From NCBI GenBank assembly GCA_963457665.1, contig OY735215.1, positions 46,182,138 to 46,246,137 on the forward strand: a stretch of DNA of 64,000 nucleotides. Reading direction: 5' to 3'. This document shows positions 22,032-32,595 of this stretch, in pieces. Each line of letters opens with the position of its first letter. Positions within the stretch are counted from its first letter, which is position 1. The notes under the pieces were generated by a model. It was not told the DNA's origin. It searched no databases and saw only the letters and a list, made by a program, of their open reading frames with translations. A program made the translations under genes and the position numbers. This stretch comes from Thysanoteuthis rhombus (Eukaryota; Mollusca; Cephalopoda; Oegopsida; Thysanoteuthidae).

Positions 22032-22449
22032 ATGTCCGGGAAAACTCTCTTGCTGCTGGCCCTCTGGGTGACGCACTCTCTTTGCACCGTGGTGAATCCT
22101 TACCAACGAAACCCAAAATCAACCGTCAACGACCCAGGTACCAATAAGAGCCAAGCAACAACTGAACATCCAGAGTCCACCGTCGGCAGGTCATTTTACC
22201 TGACCGTTGACCATCGCATGAAGGGGGACGTCTCAAGCGATTTGGAGGGACTTCTCTACCGGCATTTAGGGGACTATCCGGTTGACTCCCCTCAGCAGTG
22301 TACGTTGATATGCTTGTCTAACCCCCAGTGTCGATCAATCAGTTACAAGAAGGGCAAATGGCCCAGGTGCCATTTGCATGATATTAAGGTGGATGACTAT
22401 GTTATGCTTATAAAGGACCCGAACTGGGACATCTTTTCAACCTACGAAG
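22032..22449 (+). CDS. First coding exon of a secreted Apple/PAN-like protein (partial)
   Basis: 139 codons plus one base. Residues 1-18 (MSGKTLLLLALWVTHSLC) look like a signal peptide, so the product should be secreted or a type I membrane protein. A Ser/Thr-rich linker with one NKS glycosylation sequon (residue 38) follows. Residues 55-139 resemble an Apple/PAN module, an extracellular ligand-binding fold, with Cys at 90, 94, 100 and 113 around LICLSNPQC and WPRCHL. The exon ends at GAAG before GTAAGT (22450), a consensus donor in phase 1, the usual phase for extracellular modules. TTCTTTTTCAG ending at 21991 may be an acceptor for this exon. Later exons were not found in the next kilobases. 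No family name can be given; the module call is moderate. Confidence 0.65.
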
Positions 22450-23160
22450 GTAAGTGTATATGATTATTATTGTACTTGCTGAGTTTTCAAATCAGTCAGT
22501 ATCTGGTGAATTTTTCTAAAGATCAAGTGACAGAAAGTATCCTCACTGTGCTGTATCGGCTTTTCTTCAAATTGCTGGACTTGAAAATCAGCATTTCAAA
22601 ACCTGGTTTCTGGTTTGCCTCGTGCAACTATCGCAGACACAAGCTAGGCATAGTGTTCATCGTCTTCGTCGAATGAGCAATTCCTCCAACCCTACCTGTT
22701 TGAGCATAGTGCATCAATATCTATAGGTATGACTTATGTTCCAAACTTTCCTGTGCTTTATCATTTCTCAATTGTCTTTCGTCTTCACCCTGTGGTCCGC
22801 TGGTACAAGAACATGATTTTACTGGTCTCAAATTTTGTGGCATAAATAATCCCATTTAACTCATCCTTTGACATGAGAATTGACCAAAAGGCCATGCTTA
22901 GGGTGTCCAAGAGTGGAAAACAAAATAGTTTATATTGGGTGATTGGTCTGGATCTCTGAGTCACAGAGTTGTTTATTTTCGAGGGCAGAATCTGTTTTGT
23001 ACTTATACCATCTATTTGCAGGGTTGAACCCAAGGTTTTTGCACAATTATCATTGTATCTCCGTCCCTATTTTTTGAGTGCTTTTTAAAATTATTACTAA
23101 CAAAATGACATGATTATTCAAGTTTGGAGACTTCAGCCTAGCCTCGGAGTATCTGTGTAT
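22450..23160. other. Presumed intron start; small LINE-B scrap
   Basis: Follows the PAN exon donor. On the minus strand at about 22765-22812 there is VLVPADHRVKTKDN, matching the PADHRVK block of LINE-B. The rest is unrecognised. Confidence 0.5.
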
Positions 23161-23165
23161 TCTAC

Positions 23166-23330
23166 CTTAGATCAAAGTGTCGATCCCAGCCCTCTGCCTA
23201 GGATCAAAGTATAGTAAATGTGTGCTAGGATCAACGTGTTGGCACCTCAACCTAGGATCAGAGTATAGTATCTGTGCGATCATTGAAAAGTTTTACACAC
23301 GCAACATTGAGAACAAGGTCTACAATCAAG
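23166..23330. repeat. Family F repeat with 27-bp tandem units
   Basis: Three 27-base units beginning CTAGGATCA at 23198, 23225 and 23252, preceded by a looser one. The segment ending ATTGAAAAGTTTTACAC resembles 25380-25510. Confidence 0.6.
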
Positions 23331-24579
23331 AAGTCAGAGGAGTAACTTGAACCAGTCTCCATTGAGTGTTTCGCTATACACATACAGTTATCCGATGCCA
23401 TTCGCGGTTTTTTCATCAACAGTTTTGATAATTCGCAGTTCAGTATAGAATGATTTAATAGGAATATTTTGAAGAATTTTGCGGTGTACTACGATTAATT
23501 GAATCATAGAAAAATCGATGTACAGTATAGATTAAAAAAAATTAAAAAGTTTAGGAAATGCATCGTAATAATATTTGTATTATTAATAAGAAAAAAGATT
23601 GTATAAAAGTATCAACTGAAAAATTATTCACACACCATTAATCTTATTGCGATTGAAAACTCGAATCTATTTAATGTTTACGCTCAGGAACCGGTAAATC
23701 GAAAGTTTATTGAAGACATTGTATATTATCTGTGACCGGATGATATTTTTCGAAAAGCCACAAAAATATCAAGTTCAAATTGAATAGTTGTATAAAAAGG
23801 GGGGGGGAATGTTAACAATCACTGCACTATAGTTTTAGGAAATTTATGGTCTTCATTAATTAACTGTATATTTTTTATTAGTGTCTATCTTACACTTTTT
23901 TTTATCGCTTTTCCTTTAAAACGTTTTGTCATAATTGAATAGCTTCTTCCTATCGCCACTGCGTCACGACTTTTCAATTGTTTACTCTATCCACCTGGGT
24001 TTACCACTTATCCCATCCGTGATGACAGGGTTAAGGCAAGTCTCTTAGTTACCCTATCACAATGTTTACGTAATTGTTATGCAGCTTAATGAGCCCGTAT
24101 TTGCGCAAGCCGACCACCAGGACAAACAGACGCCCCAATCAACCACACCCACACACCTTTACATACCTGTTAGACACACCAAAAGAGAAATAAAAAAATA
24201 TATGTACAACTCTCAGAAGAGAAAAAAAGACAAGGAACAATCCCCATCTCACGCCTGTAGCCTTCCCACCCCCACTCTTACCTCTCCCACACTCTACAAT
24301 CATTCCCTCACCACCCATCAGCCCCCCTCCTTCTAAAAGTTTTTTCAAGTGAAAAATAAATATGCAAGGTTTAAAAATGACTGATGGTCGGGCAATTACG
24401 TAATCCATTCACCAATAACAGAGATTATGTGCCTGCCAAGGTTGACAGTGATGGTAACAGCTTTTTACAGCTACCACCGGAGCATGTGAGATAGTTATGG
24501 GTTCGCACAAGTATTTACTCTCACTATTTCTTCTCTGTCAAACACATTGTCAATGACGAGTTATTTTGATCAGATGTGT
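23331..24579. other. No recognised gene
   Basis: AT-rich, then C-rich at 24080-24340 with a Pro/Thr frame of low complexity. A weak tRNA-like GGGTTCGCAC lies at about 24499. No gene supported. Confidence 0.45.
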
Positions 24580-24715
24580 TAGTGATTAGTCGGAGCTGAG
24601 GGAGAAATGGATCCATACCTATCACATTAATGTGATAATGAACAAACAAGCTTAGCCGAAATTTGAACTCTCTTCGCTTGTTTTGTTTTCTGCAGTACTA
24701 TCCTTTATGGCTCCC
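24580..24715 (-). mobile_element. SINE-C copy
   Basis: On the minus strand GAGAGTTCAAATTTCGGC stands as the B box and ATAGGTATGGATCCATTTCTC marks the tail. The A box end is degenerate. Confidence 0.6.
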
Positions 24716-24730
24716 GCTTCTACCTTCCCT

Positions 24731-24736
<6 letters not shown>

Positions 24737-24767
<31 letters not shown>

Positions 24768-24779
24768 GTGTGTGTGTGA
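24737..24779. repeat. (TC)n(TA)n(TG)n microsatellite
   Basis: Short compound dinucleotide array at the 3' side of a minus-strand zinc-finger fragment. Confidence 0.9.
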
Positions 24780-24839
24780 TGGCTGTCACGTCCATTTTGA
24801 GTTTGGCCATCACATGATGTCACACCAAATGATCACTCA

Positions 24840-25130
24840 ACTATGCCAAGAGCAGATGTAGTTTTTTAATCCAGCCACAGACTCTGAATTTTTGGCATGA
24901 AATTGGCACACAAGTAAATTCATGTTACATATACCCAGAGTACAATTTCTATGTACCCCAGCATGTCTTTTCAGTCCTTCTGTTGATTTGCATTCCTTTC
25001 CACAGACATGACAGGTGTTGTGATCAGTGGCCCCTTGATAGTTCACCTGTTGTCTGTTTCCATGGTTCCGTAGATGCTTCTCTTATCCAGCTTTGCTGAG
25101 GAAGACCTCCCGCAGATTTGACAAGGTATT
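24840..25130 (-). pseudogene. Zinc-finger tail of a retroelement, degenerate
   Basis: The minus strand reads a first finger-like TEIPCQICGRSSSA, then in another frame HNTCHVCGKECKSTEGLKRH with the C2H2 spacing Cys-X2-Cys-X12-His-X3-His, then a broken third repeat containing AGLKNYICSWHS and a stop. Closely similar fingers end many invertebrate non-LTR retrotransposon proteins. A compound microsatellite follows the stop, as expected of a LINE 3' end. Frameshifts between fingers show that it is not a host gene. A decayed host zinc-finger gene is the alternative. Confidence 0.55.
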
Positions 25131-25379
25131 TCAGTGCAGTCACCTTTGTGATATACTGGCGAAAAATGACGGGATTATCCATGGATTAAGTGATTTTTTA
25201 GGAGGATAAATTACTTAATTCGATTCAATTGAAGTGTCAATTGTTTCAAATGTTAGGTAGATATTTTCATCGGCAAGATTATTCCTTTGTAGTGAAAGAG
25301 TGCATTGTTATGGATAGATAAACAAAAAAAGAAACAAAACCAAAAAACAATACACTGTTACAAGAGTACATGCATCAGC
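25131..25379. other. No recognised feature
   Basis: AT-rich sequence with no supported feature. Confidence 0.5.
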
Positions 25380-25503
25380 ACACCTGTCTAAGATCAGTTT
25401 ATTTGTGCCTTGAACCAAAGTGTCCCTCCCCAGCACCTGCCTCGGACAAGTAGAATTAATGTAGTTTCTCTTGCACTTATTGAAAAGTTTAAAAGTGTTA
25501 CGC

Positions 25504-25506
<3 letters not shown>
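25380..25506. repeat. Family F repeat, second copy
   Basis: Shares CAAAGTGTC, CCTGCCT and CATTGAAAAGTTT-like blocks in the same order with 23166-23330. Ends in an (AT)n array. Confidence 0.5.
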
Positions 25507-25553
<47 letters not shown>

Positions 25554-25575
25554 TAGATAGATAGATAGATAGATA
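25507..25575. repeat. (AT)n(GATA)n array
   Basis: About 45 bases of AT followed by six GATA-type units. Confidence 0.95.
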
Positions 25576-25818
25576 TCAACTCAGGAAAAACCCTTAGATA
25601 CAAAATATTACATCGGCATATCGAACACACCTTTTAAGCTTAGATTAGCCAACCACATATCGTTCACTAACGAAAGATACAAAAACAGCACATCCCTATC
25701 AGCCTACTACTGGAAACTACACCAAATGAATCATAAGCCAAAAGTTAAGTGGAAAATCCTTAGACAATCCAACACATGCAATTTTTGCCTTAATGAACAA
25801 TTTGTCATCTTTAATTAA
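25576..25818 (+). pseudogene. Penelope-like element, GIY-YIG endonuclease fragment
   Basis: An uninterrupted plus frame from the GATA array to a TAA. It contains KYYIGISNTPFKLRLANH, the start of the GIY-YIG nuclease fold, then KNSTSLSAYYWKLHQMN and VKWKILRQS, and a late CNFCLNE pair of cysteines. This layout is typical of the C-terminal endonuclease of Penelope-like retroelements, which cuts target DNA for integration. Its RT domain, which should lie upstream, is absent; a microsatellite takes its place. 5'-truncated but with an intact remaining frame. Confidence 0.7.
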
Positions 25819-25885
25819 AACTATTATAAAACGAGCTCATTCATTTTTAAGTTGTACCCGATTAATAGTTAATTATGTTCTCTTA

Positions 25886-26345
25886 ATGATGGAGGAGCAT
25901 TTGGAAAATCGTATTGTAATATATACCATGAGGATCTTGAATTAAAATGTGAACATAAAGGAAAGCAAGCAACGTTCCTAGAGTTGGATATTAAAATCGA
26001 AGAAGAAATGTTCATCTACAAATTGTTTGATAAACGAGATAGTTTCCTATTCCATATAGTGAGAATTCCTTTAAGAACAAGTTGTACCCCAGCGTATATA
26101 TTTTATGGAACGATTTTATCGGAATATTTGAGAATCACAAGAGCAACTGTAGGATCCATTTATTTTATACCAAATATTGTTTCTTTAGCTGTAAGGAGGG
26201 TCAATCAAGGTGGTAAAATTAGATTTTTGGATAGTTTACTAAAGCTATAATTAGACATCCTAATTCCTTTAAAACTTATCAGCTTGACCCTGGTGAAATA
26301 ACGAAAATAAAAGAATATGTTAACGAAAGTGTCAAAATAGAATAA
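25886..26345 (+). pseudogene. Penelope-like (or related) RT C-terminal half
   Basis: Plus-strand reading starts at LNDGGAFGKSY and runs through DLELKCEHKGKQATFLELDI (the LPFLD-type block after the RT palm), YKLFDKRDSF, then AYIFYGTILSEYLRITRAT and RRVNQGGK. After one frameshift near 26250 it continues HPNSFKTYQLDPGEITK to a stop. The position expected for the catalytic YVDD shows only NYV before LL, so the two Asp appear deleted. It lies downstream of the GIY-YIG fragment, the reverse of the normal Penelope order, so the two belong to different copies. Confidence 0.65.
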
Positions 26346-26989
26346 ATGGGTTGTGTATATTAAAATAGATAAATTGTATCAATGTTAGGGAAATTAGGTA
26401 ACCAAAAGGGATAGATCCAGTCTTTGTTTACGTGAAAGATTGATTGGAACCATGGAAAGGGGAAAACATTTTGCCCTGGTCCATTTGTCTTACTGATAGG
26501 TCGTTGAGCGGGGTAGGTGAGCTAGAAATTAGTTTCATTCTAACCATGTATATAAGAATACTTTATTTGATGATTAAAAGAGTTGAAAAAAAAAACATTT
26601 GACGGAAGCTTGATGTTACATGACGTGGAGAAATGAACTTTAAGGTTAGTGGAAAATAATTATCTAATTCTTCGGTTGAATATGTTTGTTGAGTATCGAC
26701 TCGAAGAAGTTTTTTTTATCATAAGTTGGTTAGCACGCAGTCTCGAATCAAATCGACGCAACGGATTTAATATTCACGTAGGTGAGCAATCAATAGAAAT
26801 GACAAGAAGACCTTGTCATGTCTGTTGTTATACTTACTTATCACTCATCTTTAAAAACGTTTTTAGGGTAATCTACGTAAGTAAGCCTTGTTTAAAAAAT
26901 TAGATGTGTCGTATAAAATAATATCAATTTACAATACACGTAAAACCTTACATAAAATGTCAAACTAAATGTATGGCAAAAACTAAATA
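26346..26989. other. Probable element 3' region; no gene
   Basis: Directly follows the RT fragment. The 84-codon frame at 26649-26903 is unrecognised. No terminal repeat is seen. Confidence 0.4.
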
Positions 26990-27260
26990 ATGAAGGGAGG
27001 TGGTGTTCGATCAATACCGCTGGGGTGCATTGTTAATATAACTGTTTTGTTCTTGAAATCCCCGAAACGGTTACATAGTAAACAACTGATGATCCCAACC
27101 AATGACATTTTATACATTGTAAAATGATAACGAAGTATTAGGGAAAGAAAGGGAAACACTTTTGAAGATTACATAAATTGCATTGACAGAATTAGGGAAA
27201 TGGGTGACATGAAAAGGTTTTTTAATGTTTAGTGTTTAGAGATATAAATATATATATGTA
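26990..27260 (+). repeat. Family E repeat, copy 1
   Basis: Marks in order: GGGAGGTGGTGTTCGATCAA, ACTGTTTTGTTCTTGAAATC, ACTGATGATCCCAACCAA, AAATTGCATTGA, TTTAATGTTTAGTGTTTAGA. The series repeats at 60335-60630 with about three quarters identity by eye. Unknown class. Confidence 0.75.
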
Positions 27261-27724
27261 TTGCATAATATTATTTTATATAGAAACTTACCTGAAATGA
27301 TCTGCCATCGTTAGACGGTTAATATATCACTATGCATATATATTAGGAGGGAAGGTAAGGTATATTGTTTATAGATTAACAGACCCGTCAAGTGTCAGTT
27401 TAGATACGATAAGTGATGTAATTAAACCAACACTCATCAACAATCGTTTGTGGTAGACACGAGACACATGCTTCATTCTCACCTGGGAGATCTGTGTGAA
27501 GTGGCTATATTGGTTTTTTTTTCAGATCATAAAACAGGACATGGGAGACAAAAAAATAATTTCTGGTTGGCTAGTATTCCTCCCTCAAGCTTTTGTTTTC
27601 TTCCTAAAAAATTAATATTTATCGAAGTTGCGTGATAAATCTGCTTTATATCTGTTCAACCCGGTCAGGGTTTCGATGCTTGGCGCAGAAAGTAATTTGA
27701 GCTCATCAATTCAGTCTGATTAGA
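27261..27724. other. No recognised feature
   Basis: AT-rich, no supported gene. Confidence 0.5.
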
Positions 27725-27985
27725 TAGACCAGTCTGGTTAGTCACCCATTAGAAAGCATCACGTGACCAAACTCTTTTGGCGGCTTACCCTGTTAGGAGT
27801 GATCGATTGGAAAATTGAAAATAAAAGGTGATCAGTGAATAAGTTACAATTGCCTTTTGTTTGGCTGTGATCATTAAAAAATTTTAATTTAAAAAAACCT
27901 AGCATGAACGTTGCTAGACACAAACTAAGCGACCAATTTAGCATAAACTTACATTGGAAATTGAACCACCAACTAAAAAGGTTTG
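27725..27985 (-). repeat. Family A repeat, minus-strand copy
   Basis: The reverse complement carries GGTTCAATTTCCAATG, TTTATGCTAAATTGGTC, AAAAGGCAATTGTAACTT, GATCACTCCTAACAGGG and GGTGACTAACCAGAC in family A order. 3' two thirds only. Confidence 0.7.
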
Positions 27986-28660
27986 GGGGGTTTCATCAAA
28001 AATATTTGTGTGGAATATGTCCTGTTGGGAAGTGAACAGTTTGTAGAAATTAAGGTTCTGGATAAATCTCGTACTTCTCATCGAAGAATGGGCGCTCGCT
28101 GTATTATCAGGCCTACGTGGGCGTCAGTGGAAATGTTGATGAAGGAAGGGAAATGTATAGAGAACATGCGTGCCAAGTGCAAATTTGGACGCAGATATTT
28201 AATGGAGCAAAAAGACATATGCAAATCGTTAGATGTAAAAAATAAGAAATACGTTTAACGCACAAATGAAGGATGTATTAAATACATTGAATGGAAATAG
28301 TAATGCATTTGATTGTGTAAAGAAGAGAAGAGTTGAGGCCTGTTAGGTTTAGGTTATTCCTAAGCGTAAAAATGAGATATAGGAAAGAATAAGAATTGAG
28401 GGACACGTGGCATAAATGGTCCAAAGTCGTTTTGTCTATCTATCGAATGGAGCCTGATAGGTCGTGTCTGTGATTTTGAGTGGTATAGGTAACCAAGCTA
28501 GATTAAAAAACAGTGGTTAATCAGGATAGATGCAAGAGTGAGCTAGAGGGGCGAAAATAATGAACGCAACGTTTGAATAGTCGCCAAAAATTGAAGTGGC
28601 AGTGTTTGCGTTTGATTGCTATAAAGTTCTTGCGAATACTCACATCGAGGAAGATAAGTG

Positions 28661-28663
<3 letters not shown>
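27986..28663. other. No recognised gene
   Basis: A 91-codon plus frame ends at 28258; its composition is ordinary (MGARCIIRPTWASVEMLMKE region) but I recognise no family and see no splice context. Otherwise nothing. Confidence 0.4.

Positions 28664-28714
<51 letters not shown>
28664..28714. repeat. (AT)n array
   Basis: 51-base AT array at the left of a SINE-D scrap. Confidence 0.95.
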
Positions 28715-28715
<1 letters not shown>

Positions 28716-28756
28716 TGAAGAGATGTAATATATTGAAACAGCTGTCTGTGGATGAC

Positions 28757-28762
<6 letters not shown>
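28715..28762 (+). mobile_element. SINE-D scrap between two (AT)n arrays
   Basis: Only the body end remains: GATGTAATATATTGAAACAG followed by CTGTCTGTGGATGACACAAT. Both sides are (AT)n. Confidence 0.75.

Positions 28763-28824
<62 letters not shown>
28763..28824. repeat. (AT)n array
   Basis: 62-base AT array at the right of the SINE-D scrap. Confidence 0.95.
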
Positions 28825-28826
<2 letters not shown>

Positions 28827-29910
28827 ACGGTAAATAAATAGAGTCTATGCCGGACGCAAGTTTCAAGCGGGTTGAAGGAAGATAACCGGTTTGAGATGCC
28901 GGGGTCAAAAAGGTAGAAGTTAACCGATTCGAACTCTGGGGCAAAGAGGCACTCGACCACGTACGTTAAGGGCTTTTATTGAAGGTCGTGGAAGGAAGTG
29001 ACGTTTTAGATACCTAGCTAATAGAAGGGTTTCATATCTAATTCTTGACTAAAATTTTTTTGTTTTTGTTTTTTTCCTAGACATAATGAGTAATCGTTTG
29101 AATCTTCAGCCATCTAGCTCTACGGTAAAATCAGTTGTATGATTTTACTAATAAGCAAGATATTCCCGGATTTTAAAGCCCTATAGGATTATATATCGAA
29201 TTTTGTGTGCGAGTGGGATCTGTTTCATTCCAGAAAGAAGATTGCTGACTAAAAAGGAGAGTCAGGTTGTTATTTGTCGAATGCTGTTCTTCCCCGGGAA
29301 ACGACTAAAAATCATACTTGTTTAAAGGGTCTTGGCTGCTTATCTTCCAATACTGATTGATTTTTAATTCCTAATTCAGCCAAGACGTTTTCCAAAAACT
29401 TTCAGCACAACGAAAAAAACTGTCAAGTCGGCATATGCTCTTCATATTGGAGGGGTGTGTCGAGGGATCCACAATCAATCACTGTTATGATTCTTATTAT
29501 TAAACCCTAAGCGGACCACTCCCATGCCACCTACGCTAAAAAGATATGTGGCCAGTTGGTGTTCACTGACTGGCCTCTGGAAATTACGTAAAAATGTGTG
29601 GTCCCCCCTTGGCAGAGACAGGATGTGAGGAATTGGACCCGTCGAAATCCTTGAGGAATGGGGACGGGTGCGTGGAAGTAGATATATGAATTAAATTCCA
29701 TATTTGGAGAACTCCTCGGATAGGGGTGGGAGATTGATTGATTGGAGCCGGTGATTAATTAACGAACTATTTTCATAGAAGGAGCTGATTTCCAGCTTTC
29801 ATTAGCAGCTGCCTGGTGAGTGAAAGTCAAAAGCTGTAACAGTGGACTGGTGTTGGAACCTAAGGGTGAAAGCTGTGACAACAATTTGGGAAGTTCCAAC
29901 AAATCTTTTT

Positions 29911-29911
<1 letters not shown>
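28825..29911. other. No recognised gene
   Basis: Mixed sequence. A weak A-box-like CTAGCTCTACGGTAAAA lies at about 29112 without a B box. Nothing else supported. Confidence 0.45.

Positions 29912-29980
<69 letters not shown>
29912..29980. repeat. (GA)n microsatellite
   Basis: 69-base GA array. Confidence 0.95.
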
Positions 29981-29983
<3 letters not shown>

Positions 29984-31138
29984 GTGCGTAATTGAGATAG
30001 AAACGACAGTTCGACCCTTTCGTGTAGATTGCCAGCTTGAAACCCCTGGACCCTACATTGACTATATTCTATGTCGCCGCTACAAACTCTTCTGTTTCAC
30101 GAGTTAACTAGCAGATCGATTGACCCTGGAATGTATCACATTGCAGCCGATTTTGGGAACAGATTGACAGACGCCTTCTGAATTGTCATTTCACTCTTAT
30201 ATAATTTTGATTGACGGTTTTTAATGGGCGGTATTTTGATCTTTGATTTTCTCTAATATTCCTCATATATTTTCTGTTTTGTTGATGATTTCATTGTGTT
30301 TATTTTATTTTTTCTCTGGAACAATACGTTGATCAATATTTTCCGGAAAGAATCGGTATCTTCTTTCCATGAGTCAGAGAGACTAATATCCTCATCTCGA
30401 CTGATTTTATTTATACATTTCGGCCGATCCCTTCTTCGGCCATATTCAGCGTCTGAATTTCTTTGAGTCCTTGACAAGATCCCACGAGTTGTACGAACAA
30501 TGATGAATATACCAACCCGAACAACAGATGGAATGATGATTCGTTGATTGATACAAAATTATCAATATTTGAACCCTGGCTTCTACTTAGGCTCGAATAC
30601 CGGTCTCTGATACTCGTGGGACGCGCAAATATCTCTACCAAGCTTTGTAAATATCAAGGACTGCCAGAAGCCTAACTCACAGCTGAAATATTCGTGTAAA
30701 AGTATTTGTGCGTTAAAACCAGCGTTCGAATACGGAAGATGAAGTTGACCAGTCTCCCCTCTTGACATGATACAATCGTCCTTTACGCTGCTTTTGCCTT
30801 GTGTCACACTGAGCTAGGCTTTGTAAATATGGACCCCGCCCCCTATCCAAAAGTTGAGCGTTTCTATTAAAAAAAACCTTCGTAAGCAAAAATGGTGTAA
30901 GCGATGAAGCGATTACCACTAATTTACATGGAGAAACTTTTTCAACTTTGCCAGATCCATAAATCGTAATCCTGGTATGTTAGGATTGTGCACACTGCTT
31001 TTATAATAGCTTGCTGTGAAGCAATCGCTGGATTTGGTTTTGCTTTTTTCCGTAAAAGCGAGAAAGTGGCGGGAAGCAAACTGTCAAAAAGCAGGGCATA
31101 CCTGAATGTGAACTTAACTTCTATTCTATTCTTCCATG

Positions 31139-31144
<6 letters not shown>
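29981..31144. other. No recognised gene
   Basis: Several 65-76-codon minus frames overlap at 30250-30920; none resembles a protein family and none has splice context. Treated as non-coding. Confidence 0.45.

Positions 31145-31196
<52 letters not shown>
31145..31196. repeat. (TC)n microsatellite
   Basis: 52-base TC array. Confidence 0.95.
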
Positions 31197-31198
<2 letters not shown>

Positions 31199-31253
31199 GT
31201 TTGTTTTTTTTAAAACCTGTAGTATCACTAAATGATAGATCTGATAAACCTAG

Positions 31254-31320
31254 TGTTCTCGTAGCTCAGTTGGTAAACTAGGCTTCCTTGAGGTAGGGGA
31301 AATATGGGTTCGAGTTTAAT
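31254..31320 (+). mobile_element. tRNA-like sequence (SINE head or tRNA pseudogene)
   Basis: GTAGCTCAGTTGGTAAAC is a near-perfect tRNA A box and GGGTTCGAGTTT a B box about 35 bases later. The acceptor stem does not close: the 5' GTTCTCG has no complement at the 3' side. So it is not a working tRNA gene. Confidence 0.55.
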
Positions 31321-31675
31321 TTAGAGATCAAATAAGTACAAACTGAAATAGAATTTTAGTATTATATAGATTGCTGAAAATCAGATCTTTATTATCTGGG
31401 TTAGCGCAAGCGCAGACCCTACAATATTCAGAAGAAACAACTTGCTAAAAACACGAGTGGGGGTTCTATCAGTACACACAGTAGATTTCATGGGGATATG
31501 TTGTGTGACTTCTGAGTCAGTTGTCACATACAGATATTAGGTGAATTATAGTAAGATGTTGTTGCTACTGATGTTTCAGTGGTTAAAAAACAAATAGTCT
31601 GAGAGATTCAACCTTCTGGTTGTCTGAGTATGTCAGCACAATGTGAACTCACCACCACGGATAATGATTGAATAA
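31321..31675. other. No recognised feature
   Basis: Sequence between the tRNA-like head and a B-A composite. May be the body of the SINE; not recognised. Confidence 0.4.
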
Positions 31676-32035
31676 TCGTAGCGTCAAAATTTGAAGTCAA
31701 AGAAGATTCTATCGAAGAATAATCAGAAGTATGATCAGAATAAATTCTATGCATGACACCACATGTGATTTCCGATGGAAAACATCTGAAATAGAGTAAA
31801 AAAGGGACTCTAAAAATATCTAAATTCTCCAGATAGATGTTATTAATAAATCTGTTAAAATAAGGTCAATTAAAAAAGAAGTTAATTTTTGAAGGGGTCT
31901 AGTGGAGCACTGGTGACAATTTTCAAGTCTGTAGACAAAACGGTATGACCAGGATCGATGGAACACACAAACACACGTATACATAAATAGGGATAGAATC
32001 TTGCACTATCTTTGGCGACTATGGTTGTTCAGCTA
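31676..32035 (+). repeat. Family B repeat (B-A composite, copy 2)
   Basis: Shows TAGCGTCAAAATTTGAAGTC, TTCTATGCATGACACC, GGAAAACATCTGAAATAGAG, CAAGTCTGTAGACAAAACGG and GGAACACAC in the order of copy 1. Confidence 0.75.
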
Positions 32036-32189
32036 CCCAGGGATTTGATCTTCGATGTAAAATAGGTTAAGGACATCAGTCTAAATATCAAAATATGAAC
32101 TCAGTCTGTTGACATTTAGCGCGCATAAGAAAATTACACGAAGGAAATTATTAGATTAAACGAAGGTCTGTTGATAAGTCCAAGTGAAT
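32036..32189. other. Spacer within B-A composite copy 2
   Basis: About 150 bases between the B and A parts; ends at ATTAGAAACC, a boundary shared with copy 1. Confidence 0.45.
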
Positions 32190-32595
32190 ATTAGAAACCG
32201 TCAACTAATATTACCAACATCAGCTTTGGTTTCTTCAGTTTTCAAGCTAGTCTGGCCAACTGGTTATGGATGTATGCATCTATTGTGTGTACTGGCCATA
32301 TCAATGGAGCTAAAGGGCTGAGAATTTCACAATTATGCTTTATTGCATCTAGAAAAACTTTTTTGATTTATAAGATCACCTTCTAAATCGTTTTTTTTTC
32401 TAGTGGAGGGTTCGGTTTGTTCCCAAGCTCGTGTCGACAGTATTTTTCCAGTGATCACTGTTCAACAAAAGGCAAGAGATGTAACTTATCATGAGATTTT
32501 CTTCAAATTGATAACCCCTAACTGTAAGCTGCCAAAAAGACGTTAGTCAAGTGACTGTTTCTATTGGATGACCAACCAGACCTGTTTTATTTCTT
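32190..32595 (+). repeat. Family A repeat (B-A composite, copy 2)
   Basis: ATTAGAAACCGTCAAC, TTTCTTCAGTTTTCAAG, ATGGAGCTAAAGGGCTGA, AACAAAAGGCAAGAG and GACCAACCAGACCTGTTTT in the same order as at 15800-16235. Confidence 0.75.

Noticed and set aside
21797-22147. 116-codon plus frame overlapping the PAN exon
   Set aside because: Out of frame with the signal-peptide frame, and its first half is a CT-rich tract.
24079-24336. Pro/Thr-rich plus frame
   Set aside because: C-rich low-complexity sequence without a domain or splice context.
31254-31320. A functional tRNA gene
   Set aside because: A and B boxes are good, but the acceptor stem cannot close and no proper anticodon arm is seen.
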